DNA from: Plecoglossus altivelis
Taxonomy: Eukaryota; Chordata; Actinopteri; Osmeriformes; Plecoglossidae
Reading direction: 5' to 3'
DNA length: 64,000 nucleotides
Assembly: GCA_036571765.1 (NCBI GenBank)
Contig: BROE01000003.1
Location: 12,721,955-12,785,954 of the forward strand
Shown: one piece after another, positions 36,205-51,029 of the stretch
Layout of the letters: each line of letters begins with the position of its first letter
Position numbering within the stretch: the first letter of the stretch is position 1
Notes under the pieces: generated by a model
What the model saw: only the letters and a program-made list of their open reading frames with translations
What the model was told of the DNA's origin: nothing
Databases searched by the model: none
Translations under genes and position numbers: made by a program

Positions 36205-36735
36205 TGCAGAGAACAAGATCTGACTCCTTCAGGCATAAAGACAGTGAATCAGGCACATAAACATTTATCTAATGTGTGTAAAAAGGCTAATTTAGTGTAA
36301 AGGGCCAGTGTCCCAGTCCATCTAATGGAAGCCTGTATTGCTTGTGATGGCTCAAAGATGGTAATTGCTTGTAAAAGCTGATGTGAGCTGCGACATGCAT
36401 GCGTTATAAAACAGCAGCAGTTACTAAACAGGAATAGACAGCGTTAAAGAAGCCATGAAATGACAGAAGCCAAGGCTATAGGAGGGAATTATATTCTTCA
36501 TCGCTGTCATCATATGTCATCCAACAGAAAACTCGCTCGCTCTTTCTGTCAGAACGAAGTTCTGCCGGTTTAAAATGCCGACTATTACCATTATAGAGTC
36601 TGTGTATTTACAGTTCTAACTGGATATGTTTCTGCGTTGAGTTTATTGGGGAAGTGGAGACTAGATGGGTCATTTTCAAAATATAGAGTGGATCTAATGA
36701 TCTAGTTTGAGGCTGCTGATTGTATGTTTAAGACA
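36205..36735. promoter_or_regulatory. Candidate conserved non-coding element in brsk2 intron
   Basis: About 530 bp of complex, repeat-free, A+T-leaning sequence between a pyrimidine tract and TG repeats. It has several TAAT-type cores (for example near 36274 and 36291) and no long open frame. By appearance it could be an intronic enhancer. Confidence 0.3.
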
Positions 36736-36892
36736 GGGTTGAGCTGTACCTTTGTGCATCTCTCTGTGTCTCTCTCGGAATGGGATATTACAATGCATGG
36801 CATAATGAGAAGCCATGAAATATTCACTACTTTACCTGGAGGAGTGTGAAAGCCTGTTGTGTGTGCATGTGCATATTAACTGCGTGTGTGTG

Positions 36893-36924
<32 letters not shown>

Positions 36925-39117
36925 AGTGTATGGATACATATCCAAGACAGGCAGACAGATAGCCATCTCTATGGTGTGCAGGTCTGTAATGGAAACCCCT
37001 AGCTCCTGAAGACTCCAGACACGATATGGCTCATTAAGCCAGTGAGAGATGTGCTTCTTTGGCTGTGTGTCAGCACGACGGCCTCCACGGGGCCTCCACG
37101 GGGCCTCTACAGACCCTTCTCAGCCTCTCCTAGCTTCAGCCTCTCTCTCGGCCCCAGCCCAATCATGCTGGTTATCACTCTGCCAGTCTCTGAGGCCAAC
37201 GCTAAATCAGTCAGGACCTTTAATTAAAATACACGTCTTCTCCTCCCCTTTAAAAATAAACACGTTTGCACACGGGCGCGTGCACAGGCACACGTACACA
37301 CACACACACATGTACACTCATGCACTCCTTCCTCGCCTCTTGATCACATATCACATTAAGGCCTCTGCAGTAAGTGGACGGCTGAACTTTAGAGAATGTG
37401 GAGTGATTACTTAAAGGGACGGTGTCGTTAAATCTGTCCAGCTTCAGCCCGGCCAAGGTAATATATCCTGTTCTCTTATTTGACTTTGCGAAAAGCGCAT
37501 CCCACGCCTCCTCCCTTCTCCATCCATCCCTCCATCCATCCATCTTTCTCTCCCTCTCTCCATCCATCTCTCCGTTGCACCCTCTTTCATACAGAGCATG
37601 CAACTGTACCTTGCTTAGCCGACCCCCATCCCTCTCTCCGTTTCCTCTCCCTTTCTCCATCTATGTTCCCTTCCTCCCTCCCTCCTATTTTGACACCATC
37701 TTCACCCTCATCTTTGGGGTTCTCTCTAATGAAGTGCTCTGTCAGTGTGGTCCATGCAGCCTGCTGTAGTTGATAGATCATGTTTGTAGTCCATGTCGGA
37801 GGGCCGGAGGTGAAAGCTCAGCTCCAGGGGTCCTCACTAGCGCTCTCCAGGGGCCCGGCGAGTGTGTCAAGACTAGCTCCAGATTCATTAGGCGAGTCCC
37901 AGACTTCATATTAGCCCTCTCCTGGTACACTCCGTGGCTATTTGCTGTGTCTGCCCTCCACCTCTTCATGTGCCACTGTCTCCACGGTCTCACGCGGGAG
38001 CCGTCCCTGATTGGTGGAGAGGCAGATGAGAGTCTGCTCTCTATTTGCTGTATTTAAAGAGTTGGCGTAGAAGAGATGATTGTTGGTCCCCAGGTATTCC
38101 TTGAAGGAGAGAGCTTCACGACAGAAGTGGCTGCTCTTCCCCGACATCTGGAAGTTGAAGTTCTCTCCCTGAGATTGAGTATCTCTTTACTGAGATTAAC
38201 TGTGTTTACTTCGGTCTGTGGCCAGGAAACCTGACACTTTGACCATGCTACAGCGCGCAGTGCTTTGTGTGTGAGAGTGTGTTTTTGCTTGTTTTAGGCA
38301 CAGTGTTCGGTATCAGCGACGCGACTGTTGCCAGTCAATGTTAACTTGCGATCAGGTTTCTACATGTTTGGCTTGAAGCTTCACATGTGTGTCTGTGAGT
38401 GTGTATTAAAGTATGTGTGTGTGTGCGTGTGTGTGTGTCGTTACTTCTCTATCCCTCAAGGGCTTTTGTAGTGGTGAGAGGAGGAATTGTGAGTGTCAAG
38501 AGTCCCACAGGCCATGATCTGGGTTGTGGTGGAGGGTGGATGGAAATAGCAACAGAGGGGGGCTTAACTAGGTGCAAACCTTCAACAGTTTTCTCCCAAG
38601 GTGTGGCCTATGTGGGGTGAAGAAACAGTATCTCTGCATAGAGGATGAGGAGACCGTCCCTGTGAATTAAATCAGCTCCCTTTGAAGTATACTCTGTTTG
38701 ACTGAACTCGTCTCTCCATTCATTTGTCTCCTCCCAATCCTCACCCCTCTCCCTCCCCACACCTCCCCGCTCCCTCCCAATCCTCGCCCATTTCTCCTCC
38801 AATCCTTCACACACCTCTGTCCACCGCTCTCGTATACCTCATATCTCTGTCCTCATCCCAATCCTCATCCCGCTCCCCTGCAAAACCTCTCCATCTCTCC
38901 TCGCCAATCCTCATCCCTCTCTTCTCTAAACCCTCCTTCACTGCGCTAGGCTTGTGTGATGGTCTGTGCTCCGCAGCTATGCTCTCTAGCCCACATCCAG
39001 ACCCAGTTCAGGGATCAGAGAGAGGGATGAAAGGAGAGCTTCAATGTGTCTGCTTATCTCCCTCCCTTTTCCTCCCTTCCACTCTGTACCTCCTCTCTGC
39101 TTCACTTCTTCACTGAG

Positions 39118-39175
<58 letters not shown>

Positions 39176-40164
39176 TCCCCCTCTCTGTCTTTCTTTCTCT
39201 GTGCCTGTCTTTTCCTCTTTGTCTAATGGGATCACAGATCAACATGCCTCTCTCTCCCTGCCTCTTCTCTCTAGTCTGGGTTTGGCCTCACTTTCCAGCC
39301 TCTGTTTAGCCTCTCCCTCTCTAGTAGCCTCTATCTCCATCTAAAACCTCACCTCTGACCAGGAAGTTAATGAAATAGAGTGCAAGCCCACCCTCTTTCT
39401 ATTCCTCCTCTATCTTCTTTATTTCCCTCGTCTTTTTCTCCCTCTCTTCCTTCTCTTCCCTCTCCCCCCTCTCTTTTCTTTCCCTCTCCTCATCTTTCAT
39501 TTCCTTTTCATCCTCATTTTTCCTCTCTCTCTCTCTCTGCCTCCACCTATTCCATCTTTATTCTCCATACCTCTGCTGGTCTTTTTGTCCCCTGACTTAG
39601 CATTTATATTCTATAGGGTGTGAGGCAGGTCAAAACATTACTTTTTAAAGAGTTTTCTTCCTTCCTCTACTCTTAATCTCGTTCCACACACACATTTTCG
39701 ATGTGTCTGTTTTTTTTCCCTGCTGTTTGTTTCGGTTGCTACCTCTCTCCTTATCTACCTCTCTGTATTCAGTGTGTGGTTGTTGTTGTCGGAATGGAAT
39801 GAACTTGATACAAATAACACCGTGTGCTCAGCAAGCACCAATATCTCCCTCCCCCCCTCCCCCCCTGTCTGCCTGTCTGTCAGTCAGTCAGTCAGTCTGT
39901 CTGTCTTTCTGTCTGTCTGCGTTTCGGTCTCGTTCTTCCTCCTGTGCTTTTCTTGTCCTGATCTTGTTTTTTCGGTCCTCCTTCTCTCCATTAATCTGTG
40001 TCAGCACTGGGCTGCTCCGCCGTGTGCAGTGCAGCGTCTGCGTGTTCTGCTCTGTGTTTAAAGTTGTTTGAGTAGGACTTTGTGGGCTCGCTGTGTCTCT
40101 GCCCTCTGCATGTCACAAATGTTACGCATGGTGTGTTTTCCACACGGACGGGCTGCCAACCAAC

Positions 40165-40198
<34 letters not shown>

Positions 40199-42338
40199 AC
40201 ATGCATGAGATTATATGTGTGGGGGCACGCTAGTCACTGTAGTTTGGCCCATGGGTTAGTCATTAAGAGGAACGGCTGCATCCCCCAGAGACTGTGTGTC
40301 TGCCAGACGGCACATTACTGATACTGCACAGCAGCGTGTGACACACACACCTGGTGAGCTCAGTGAGCGTGTCAGCATCTCGCAGCGAGAGCTTCCAATC
40401 ACGACTGGGATGTTGAAGTAACCACCCCCTGCACTCACTCGCTCGCTCTCTCACTTACACACGCACGCACGCATGTATATTCATGGATCGCTAGGACAGA
40501 GTGTGTGTGTATTTTTGTGAGAAAGAGTGAGATGTGTAGGTGAGCATGTGTGCATTTGTGTGTGTGTGCGTGTGTTTGGAGGGAGTGCCGTATGATCAAT
40601 TGTCCGTGTTTCTGTGAGGAATATTCTGATTGGCAAATGTCTCGACAGCACAGTTCCTGGACAGTCATGTTCATGTTCAGCCTCTCTCGCCCAGGACTGC
40701 ACTTACAGGCGCGTCTTTAAATAGAACACTGCTACACCTGTGGACGCCTCACATGCAGAGTTGGGTGTTGCCATGGAAACACCAATAACAAGGTGGCCAT
40801 CAACCCAGTGTGTATGTGGTGAGTGAGATGACCACATACATGAAGGACGGATCAGACCCTTCACAGCCTCCTTCCTCTCCTCTCCTCTCCTCTCCTCTCC
40901 ACAATCCCTCTCTCCCTCCATTCTCCTCCTCGCCCCCCTCTTTGGACGATAGCCTTCGTTGATATAATGAGAGGAGTCAGTCTTCCAAGTTTGATGAGAG
41001 AGAGAGCGAGGGAGAGAGAGAGCGATAGAGAGAGAGGCTTAGGTATGCCAGTAGGTAGGTCCTACCTTTTACCACAGCAGTTCACACTTATATCCACATG
41101 CAACAGTTCACACTGGTGGCTGGGGACTGGAGGCTGGGTGCTGGAGACTTGAGAGACTGGGAAGACGAGAGGCTGGGATAAGCCTCGCTCAAAGCAGTAC
41201 TGTTGGGGTTGTCTTGGTCTGGTGTTGTCACTATGTGAACTGACCTCTTAAGAGCTGGTGGTAACCCAGACACTGTGGGGTCTGAGACAGGCCGAGAGGG
41301 AAAGACAGAGAGAGAGAGATGGAGAGAGAGAGATAGAGAGAGAGAGAGAGGGGGGCGGGGGGTGCAGCTAACCAGGATTAAATCTTACTGTGACCTACAG
41401 AGAATCTCTCAGAGATTACCCACCCACTCTAGTGAGAATGCATTGGGATTATGTGCATGCATACCACACACACACACACACACACGCACACACGCAGCAG
41501 TGGGATTAGACCTTGCCAGTAACCTAAGAGCTAGGGTAAAACAGATGGTTGGCCTAGGCAGTGTTACGTAACCCAACTATCAGGAACACAATCTACTCTT
41601 TCCTGGTACACATGCACACACTGTCGCACACACTGGCCAACATCAAAGCGTGCGTGAGGGTGGACATGTCACTGCTGTACCTGTTATGTTGCGACGATCC
41701 TCGTGGCTACTAGCTTTCAGGGCACATCCTGGCCTGGCTGTCTGCTCTGTCAGGAGCGAGGCCTCTCCTGGCTCAGTGTGATGGAGAAGGAAAGGATCTG
41801 TGAAGGAGAGATGGAGTGATAGAGGAGGGAGGCAGAGAGCAGACAGCCCCTCAGGTGATGTGAGGCTGTTGGCAAGCAGCCAGAGGGTTGGCACCAAGCC
41901 AACCCGCCGCCCACACACACACACACGCGCGCGCGCGCACGCTCGTACACACACACACGGCAGGGTGTTGGGAAAGCCAAGGTGACCGAGCTAGGTGACG
42001 AGAGGGTCACCATGCCAACGGGGGTGACAGATGTCACCCCGGCAACCTGCGTGGCGAGCGAGGGAGTGGAAGGGCACATCAGACCTGTGGGTGTTTGGGA
42101 AGCCCTGGACCTTGAGATGGGGGTCTAAAGTCAAGGCCTGCAAGTCTTCTGCATGTTAACAACAAACCTCCCCCACGCTGTCTTGTCCTCTGCCAGTGTA
42201 ATGACTTGCTCCAGTCCATAAGGCAGGTGGAGGCAGAGTCTGTCGGAGGGCTCGTGCTCTTTAGTGGCACATGGAACTGTACTATCACACCACCGTAGCC
42301 CTCCTCTCTCTTCCTCCACACCTCTGTCTCTCTTTCCT

Positions 42339-42384
<46 letters not shown>

Positions 42385-42393
42385 TCTCCCACA

Positions 42394-42434
<41 letters not shown>

Positions 42435-43518
42435 CTGAAGGAATATCAGGGATGACACCCATCTAATTATCCACCCTGAATCACTGGGTCTCAGTTACAC
42501 ATGACAAGGGGAGTGATCCCGCTCCCCCTCCCTCCTCCCCCCTCGTCCCAACCCCTTCCTCTGAGACGCTGGTCTGGCCCCCCTCCCTCCCCCCTCTGTC
42601 TCACAGTCCTGTCAGAGAACCTCATTTAACATGGATCTGTGTGTCTACCTCTCCCTTTACCTCCTCCTCCCCCTCTCTCCACACTTCCTTCATGCCCCTG
42701 CTCCACCCCCCTCCCCCCAACACACACACACACACCCACTCCAGCTCCACCTGCTATTGGCCGAGGCTCATCTCTTATTTATAGGTACATATCTATACAT
42801 ACATATTCAGACTGGGACTGGCTCAGAGATGATACGGCTTCCATTACTGACCTGCAGGGGAAAGCAGGGAGGGGTGAGGGGCTGTGTGTGGGTGCGGCGG
42901 GGGGGGCAGATCCATGCGCCCTCAGGCAGAGTGGTGAGCAGGTCTAGACTGGAATATGTGTGAATTTAAAATGAAACGCAAGCCCGGACACATGACGTCC
43001 CACAGATGCATTGACACACCGATACACACAGACAGACATGCACGGATACACACACTCGCGAGCGCATCCCACATGTAGAAGCCCATTATGATCTAGCTGC
43101 CATTCTTTTTATTCTGCGGACTGAGGACAGCATCATTAGAGCCATTACTGGTCCTTCATGAAGCTTTCCCTGTCAGAGCAGAGAATTCCATCTCTCACAG
43201 GAACACTGACACCATGGCATGGGACACACACACATATATACAAGTGCACGCACACACACACACGCACACATATATACAAGTGCGCACACACCACACACTC
43301 ACACACACACGTGTGTGTGCACGCAAGCACAGACCAGCACAAGTCCTCCTCCTCTCTTTCTCGCACACTCGCTCATGTTCCCTTTCTCTGTCTGTCTGTC
43401 TCCCCTGGTAACAGTGGAACCTTGACATCCTACCAGGGACACCCCCCCATGGCTGCTTGTCAGCCAGAAGACAATGGAAACAAGCTAGGGAAATATAACT
43501 GTGCCTTGCTTAGCCTAC

Positions 43519-43553
43519 CCCCCCCACCCCCCCCACCCCCCCCCCACCCCCAC
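43519..43553. repeat. C-rich block (runs of C separated by single A)
   Basis: Five or more runs of 5-10 C separated by A. The minus strand therefore has multiple long G runs, with quadruplex potential. Confidence 0.9.
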
Positions 43554-45038
43554 CATCCCTCTCTCCCTCGCTGTCTCCTCCCTAGTGCTTCCTCAGTCTC
43601 CTCTCTCCTTCCCTCCCTGCATTAGGTCCCTCTCTCTACTTATCTCCCCCCATTTTTAACTGTGATAAGAGAGGACGCTCAGTGTCACTGACTTGTGCGT
43701 CTGGGCGCGAATGTATACTTGTGCGAATAAACGTGTTTCACGACGGAGACCCAGGGAGTTGTGTGACTGAGCCGAGGACGTGAGAAGCTAGCCTGGCTGT
43801 TGTGACTGGTGACTACCGTGACTGGTCTTCATACACTCACAGGCACGCCAGCCGAACAAGTCAAGACATATCCAAAACCCATACTGCAAACGTTTTCAAG
43901 TTGTTCAGCCTACGAGCCGTTCTGTGTCTTCAAGTGATTTTGTTTTTGTGATGCAGATTTGGGATTCTGATTTGCGATGGTGACGACATGTTTCTGATGT
44001 GTGACTCTGCTCTATCCTTGACTCCGGTTCCAGAGAGGTGGAATCCCTCTGAGGGAAGGAAGAGAGGCTAAACGTTCTCCGCGCCTACTCCTCCACCTCA
44101 TCCTCTCTTTTAAGAAGAGAGATATACGAATGTTTAAAACATCACCACGGCTGAGAGAGGTTCACCTAGAGTTAAATGCTTTGATCAGCCCTCTTATCAC
44201 GCTGCGTGTGTGACATGTGTGCGTCTTTGTGCGTGTGTGCGGTGCGCGCGTGTGTGTATTACGTGTGTGCGCTAACGAGGTGTGAGAAGGGTGAGGCTCA
44301 GGGTTCAGGGTGACTCAAGCTGTCTCCTGAACCTGGGCATGATCTATCAGAGCTGCGTGTGCGTGTGCGAGTGAGCGTGAGCGTGTGTGCGCGCGCGTGC
44401 CAGGGGTGTGTATTCCTGAGTGGCTCGACGCTACTCCTCACAGTAAGGCAACGCACATGCACGTATTTGTGAGTGCACCTCCCCCCACCCCACACACACA
44501 CACAGATACACCTCACACAAACCCCATGGCTCCAGGCTGTAGAGACAGGTGATGGAGGAGGAGATTGAGAAGGCTGACGTCAGGTGAGCAGCCCCATCAT
44601 CTCCCCCTGCCGCCTCCCTCTCTACCTACCCTTCAGCTCTACCTTGTACTCCCCCCTCCCCCTTTAATGCCCCCTCAACCTCCCCTTCACACCCCCCTCC
44701 ACCACCCCTGCTCCACCCGGTGCTGGCTGATGGTGCTAGGCCTAGGGGCTGAGATGGGGCTGGATGTTGATGGCTGTCAAGCCTGGAGTGTCACACCGAG
44801 ATGGGGTGTGATCAAGCATGGAATCTCCTCCCCAGCACTGGACAGTGGGACCACAGAGGGTGCGTCAGTCAGGGATGTGTGTGTGTGTGTGTGTTAGTGT
44901 GTGTGTGTAATGGGAAAAGAGGGCCCAAGCAGCTGAAGAGGAGAAACATTACTTGGGTACTAGCTGTAGGGAGTGGAGAGAGGCAGAGCAGTCGATGTGG
45001 GCCTCCTGGGTCGGGGTGCTGAGACAAAGAAGCCCCGA

Positions 45039-45073
<35 letters not shown>

Positions 45074-45922
45074 TAGAGGGAAGAGATACTTGGGGACAGG
45101 GAGAGAATGACAGTGACATGAAGATAGTGGAGGAGGGGAGAGAGACAGTGTGTGTGTGAGGGAGAGAGAGAGTGAGAGAGAGAGGAAAGAGAGGGAGAGA
45201 AAGAGTGAGAGAGGAAAGAGAGAGAGAGATGTCAATGTGATGTTGGTGTCTCCAGAGCTGGAAGAGGGGGGTCAAAGAGCCCATGGAGACGGGAGACAGG
45301 GGCTGGGTTTTTTTTCCCAGTGATGGGAGGGCTCTCTGTGTGTGTGTGTTTGTGTGTGTGTTTGTGCCTGCGTGTGCGCATACTTTATATCCCTGGAAAG
45401 AAAAGCAAAACTGTCAGGGACTGGAGGATCGGGGAGTGGGGCTCTTGAGACTTGTTTTTCTGCTGTTCATTGTGTCTGCACGGCCGGGTGTGTGGTTGCA
45501 CGCGCACGTCTTCGGGAGCTGGCCTTGATGATGTGGTAGACGGCTTGTAATGAATGCGTCGCGAACAGCAGTTCTAGATCATTCTAAGAGATCGTTTGTG
45601 TCTGATCATGGGTGTGTGATCAAATAGATAAAAGTGTGAATATGCTAATTGTGTTGGCTTTGTGTGTGTTTGTGTGTGTGTGTGTGGGCGCGTGCGCGCG
45701 CGTATCCTTTGAATTTGGCTGCCTCTGCAAGATTTAAATGAGAATGGAGGCATTGACCCTGAGAACTGCTGCACTTGCTAGTCAGCTTTTTGGTTAGTAT
45801 GATAGGAGAGAAAGCTGGCCAGTGAACCAGCTTGTCCGGTGTGACTGTATATTTTCTCATTTGTGTTCCTCCCTCCTCAGCAGAGACCACATGCACATTG
45901 TCCAGGGGGGAGCCCACTCTCC

Positions 45923-45967
<45 letters not shown>

Positions 45968-46165
45968 TCTCTGTCTCTATTTCTTCTCTCTCTTTCTCGC
46001 TTACACTTATTCTTCCCATCTCGCTCTCTCGTTCGCTCTCTTCATTTCTCACCCTCTCCCTCGTAACAGATGGATGACTGGTATTCTAGGCTGTGCTACT
46101 TGCCGGATTGCATTAATGAAACACCAGACTCTATCATTACAAGTCAACAAACATCAGTAGGGCTT

Positions 46166-46243
46166 TCTCCCTCCCTCCCTCCCTCTCTCCCTCCCTCCCT
46201 CCCTCCCTCCCCCCATCCTTCCTCCCTCCCTCCCTCCCTCCCT
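46166..46243. repeat. (CCCT)n tract
   Basis: About 19 units of CCCT/CCTC with few interruptions, within a longer pyrimidine-rich stretch that extends to 46460. Confidence 0.9.
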
Positions 46244-49200
46244 CTCCTTCTCTGTTTCTATGGAGTCAGTCAGTCACGCAGCCCAAGGTCAGAAGACTCC
46301 CTTTCTTCCCCTCGCTCCTTCGTCTATTTCCCTCCCTACATGCCACTCTTCCCTCACCCTCTCAACCCTTCTTTTGTTTTCTGTCTTTGTCTCTTTTCTT
46401 TATTCCCCTTTCTCCCTGTCCTCCACCTCTCCCTCCCTCCTAACCCTCCTATTGTGTCGGATAATCTCGCCCACTCTCGCCTGTGTGCTGGTGTCCAGAT
46501 GATGCATTCATCTGAGTTACCATGCCTATTGTTTATATGGTGCCTTGACCCACCTCCCCAAACACACACACACACACACACCACACTCACACACATACTA
46601 ACACACACACACACGGACGCACACATGCGCGGACGCAAACATGCATACGTACGCGTGCGCACACACGCAAAACAATTGAAGGCCGCATTTACAATCAAAG
46701 AACATGTTCAACGCAACATGACAAAACACAAAGGAACGCATGATATCAAGCAGTCGGGGAGCCCAAACAAAGCTGCCAGGGACAAGGAAATATGTTGCTA
46801 TGTCCATTCATCCACTTGCAGAATAAGCATGATGCATTCATGAGCGGATGTTAGACAGTGATTTATCATTCTAGACATTTGTATTACTGACCTGTGAACT
46901 CAACACTTATCTGTCTCCTCTAGGCTGAACCGGAATCAGCCGTTAACCGTCTCTATACAGACATGCTTTGGGTTCTACAGTCCTCTGATCTGTTCTACCG
47001 GTCTGCACTAACAGGCCTATACTGTCTCGAGGCAATGTTTACACCGCAAACATAGTTTGTTTGAAGAACTATGTAAATTGCTATGTTCATTGTAAAGACT
47101 CTTTTCACGCAACCGCAAATAATCAATGGTTCAAAGAGGGAGACAGTGGAGGAGAAGAGAAACCTTGTCCTTGAAAGGGCTTGTTCCCACAGCAGGAACA
47201 TCCTTCGTTCTCTCTCTCTCTACTTCTAACGCTCTCTCGCTTTCTCTCTATCTCACGCACACATACAATCACACAACCATCCCTTTACCAACCATCCCAG
47301 ACCCCCAGTCCAGTGTCCTCCTCTATTCTATTCTCGGCGGTGTAGCGGGAGATTGGGGAGGGCATGAGACATGGGTAGGCCGTGAATGAGAGGGCCACTA
47401 AAACACCTGGCACTTTTACACCGGGACGTAAATCAGTGTTACACGCAGCCCAAGGCTTTATCCCTCTTGCCCTCCTCTTCAGTGTGTGAAGGAGTGATAG
47501 AGGTGGAGAGAGAGAAAGGAGGGTATAAATAGAAGTGAGAGAGAGAGAGGGGGGGAAGAATGGAGGTGTGCTTGTGCATCCCTAAGAAGGAAATGAGAAT
47601 ATTTCGATGACTTGTACGTCAGGTAGATTTCTGTTTGAAAAGGGGTCATCGATTAGCACACGGCGCTGCTTTCTCTCTGGCTTACCCCCTTTCTCTTTGT
47701 TGTTGTGTGTGTGCGTGCGCGTGTGCATGTGTGTTTTTCGTCTTATGTCTTGAGACATGAATGATGATGGGGTGTACAAGGAAAGATTGTTTGACGCACA
47801 CACCCAAACACACACAAACGTACACGGCTCAATTTACGGATGGGTGCACGTCTGTTGTCCGACGCCTGAACGCTGCCTCTTCATCTCCTCTTTAGGATCA
47901 ACTCTTTCCGTGAACACAGCAGATATTCGGCGAACCGACGGCCTCCTCTTGCTATTCCCTGTCCTCTGTCCTTCCAACTCTTTTGTCCTCTCCTTCCTCC
48001 CTCTCTTCCCACGTCACCGAGAGAGGTTGGGAGCCGGAGGCTTGTCTAAAACTCTGTCTGCGGTCGCATGTGTATGTCTCCGTCTCACAGCGTTTCACAT
48101 TAGCACACGCATCCAGGCACGCACACGCTCCAGGGCCCTGTTTATGCCACTGGTCTGCCGCTGGTCGTCATCTACCTACACTGTGAAATACTCTTAACTT
48201 CCACCCAGAACTCAGTCCAGACTAACTCCATCCCATGTCTAGTCCCCTACATGGCAGACCGCATGAAAACATAGCGATGAATCTCCTCTGCCCCCCTCCT
48301 TCGACCAATGGTGCTCTTCTCTCACCTCCGTCTCTCTGCCTCCCTCAGTCGCTTTCTTCTCCTCTCGCCCCCCCTCCCTCTGGCTCCCGCTCCTCCTCTT
48401 CTCCTTCCCCTTCTCCTCCCTCTCCTCGCCCCCCCTCCTCCCCCTCCCACTCCTCTCCTCCCCCCCCTCTCCCCCACCCTGTAGTTTGTTATTGTCTTGC
48501 TACACAGCTCAGCTACTCCCTCACTTCATTAGCTGTTCTCACAGAGGTGAACATCCTCTTTATTCTCGCCTCGACGGACGCATAAACAAAAAAGCTCTGA
48601 AATGAATCATGGAGGCTTGACGGCTGATGCCAAGTCATCTAAGAAAAACATGAAGGTTGATAATTGTATTCGTATTCCTCACGCTCCTTTCCCTTCTGCT
48701 CCTCCCATCTCTTCTCTGGACTCGCCGGTAACGGAAGGAATTCGTGTTTCTTGTCAGGCCAGACAGAAACCACCTGCGGAAAGACGGATCTCTTGCGGTG
48801 CACTTGAGCGTGTGTGTTTTTCTTGCAATCAAGATTGCATGTTTTCAGGTGAGAATACGAATGTCCTTTCACTGCAAGTTTGACTAAACGAGGCCGCTAT
48901 AATCGTTCCAAAAAAAAAGACGAGCATTTTTGTTGCAACGGCACCAAAAATCAATCCAAATGTTCTTTAAGGAGCTTGTCCTGGTCCCTGGACAGTGTCC
49001 TGGCCCTGTCTACTCCAAAACCACCTTATCTGTCTCGTCCAGCCCGCCTCCCGAACAGCAGCACCCTGGAGGAGTGGAGAGCTCCTTGAAAAAGCTTCTG
49101 ACACACTCTGTGTGTGGGGTTGTGAAAGTGTGTGTGTGTGTTTGTGTGTGGGCATGAAGATGTAAGGAGCAGGAGTGCTTGACAGTCACACGCACACACA

Positions 49201-49423
49201 CACACGCACACACACACACGCACACGCACACACACACACACGCACTGTGTGAATGGCTGTGTAAACTTTGACACTTATTCATAGCGATGTACCAAAATGG
49301 ATGATTTGTCACAGGTTTGGGTGCTGAACTTTGTTTTTTTTCTTGCTCTTTTTCCTCCTCCCTGACTCTCTGGCTCTGTTTTTCTTTCTGCCTCTCGACC
49401 CATCTCTCTCTCTAAATCTCAAC

Positions 49424-49432
<9 letters not shown>

Positions 49433-49505
<73 letters not shown>
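49433..49505. repeat. (CT)36 microsatellite, longest perfect dinucleotide run
   Basis: About 73 bp of uninterrupted CT, the longest perfect dinucleotide run I see in the window. Confidence 0.95.
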
Positions 49506-49506
<1 letters not shown>

Positions 49507-51029
49507 ACTCTGTCTTTCTCCCAAATGAACGTCTTGTTTCCACATCTCTTTTATGTAGTTGCCTTAGGAATGGGTTTCAAATGGCCCTCAAAGTGAACAT
49601 TCAGAAATAGAAAATCCTTGGGGAGACAGTTACCCCTGGCGGCATACATACATAACAGAAAATGATTATGTAAAGGAGAGAAACCCTCTGTTCGGAATCC
49701 GGCTAAACAGGCCTTCAAGTCTGAAACCACTCTTGTTTCAACAGAGGGTCGGCGAACGGCAAACTGAACCGTTTCCAAGGAAGAGCTTCTCTTTGATCAT
49801 TACTTAAGAGGCATGGAGACCTTCTCCCCGTCGTCATTTCCACCAGACGTACCTGGGACCGGGGGGGCCACGGCCCAGCTGAAGAAAGCGTCAGAAGAAA
49901 GGATTGACGTTCCCACTTTGATGTTAATGGAAGGAGGAGAGAAGTGGGAACACTAGGGAGGGATGAGGAAAGGATGAGGACTACAGACCCGCCGTACTGC
50001 GTTCGGGGGGGGTGGGGGGGGGATGACAGAGACTCCAAATTGCGTTGGGAGTCATGGCAGCGAGGGCTTGTTGCAGAACGGTGGCCAGAAGCTTTGGAAT
50101 CATCTGCTGCAAGACCTCCCTCCTCATGGAGGCTGAGACCTCCACCTTCCCAGCGATGCGCCTCAACGACTACCCGCAGCCTCCGTCCACCAGGGGATGT
50201 GCCTTTTGGGAGACCCCAAGACCACCCTTCAGGGGATACCGTTCCGAGTGGCCCCATAAGCTCCACCCTCCAGGGAGACGCCTCAGTTCTCCGCAAGCTC
50301 TGACACCGAAAATTGGAGTTGGGGATACTCTGGGGCAGACTGCGAGAGACAGCGAGGGAACCGGTAGACTGAGACAGATTGGTAGGGACTGGGAGAGACC
50401 GGTAGAGATTGGACTGGGATAAACAGATTGGGAGATAGCGAACTGGAGAGCGGAGAGAGGTCACCTGTATCTCATCCGCATCAGAGATGCTTGTGCACTG
50501 GTCCATAGTGAGTCCTAGGACAGAGCCCGCTGTGTGGCTGGTGTCCATGGTAATCATCAACACCTCATCAACACCTGCACGGGGGCAACAATGGGAATGA
50601 GATGCACAGGCGACACTGTGGACAGGTTCTTGCCTCTGTACCCCCCTGACAGACCTCATGCATGTTTGAGTAGGGAAGTGAATGATACAATTACCTTTTT
50701 TTCGTGAGCATGCCCTAGGTTAGCCAAACCTATTTCCTGTCTAACACAGGAAATGCTGTCTTACAATGATGGGGTTGAGGAGCGGTATTCTGGGCACACC
50801 ATTCACCAGAAATGGAAAACCAGATAAACAAAACCTGAATAAAACATTTTTTTTTCTTCATATGGGTAAATCTCTGTGTACTCAATTTATGTATGTGGGC
50901 CAGATTGTAATAATGTAGATGCTGTTTTGCCCAGAGAAAAAAAAAGGAATAATCGCATCAAACGGACTAAATTGTTTTATGATTACAAAGGTTTTACTTA
51001 GCTGTGTTGTGGACTGTAGGCCTACCTCT

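Larger units (their letters stand above)
36736..51029 (+). other. brsk2: brsk2 intron 1, third part
   Basis: Dominated by simple sequence: TG at 36897-36925, CT at 39120-39170 and 42344-42432, GA at 41305-41350, C-rich block at 43519-43553, CT at 45926-45961, CCCT at 46166-46243, C/T-rich at 48330-48480 and CT at 49433-49505. A minus-strand frame of 314 codons at 49715-50659 is unlike any protein I know and overlaps long frames on the other strand, so I do not call it a gene. No kinase exon seen. Confidence 0.65.
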
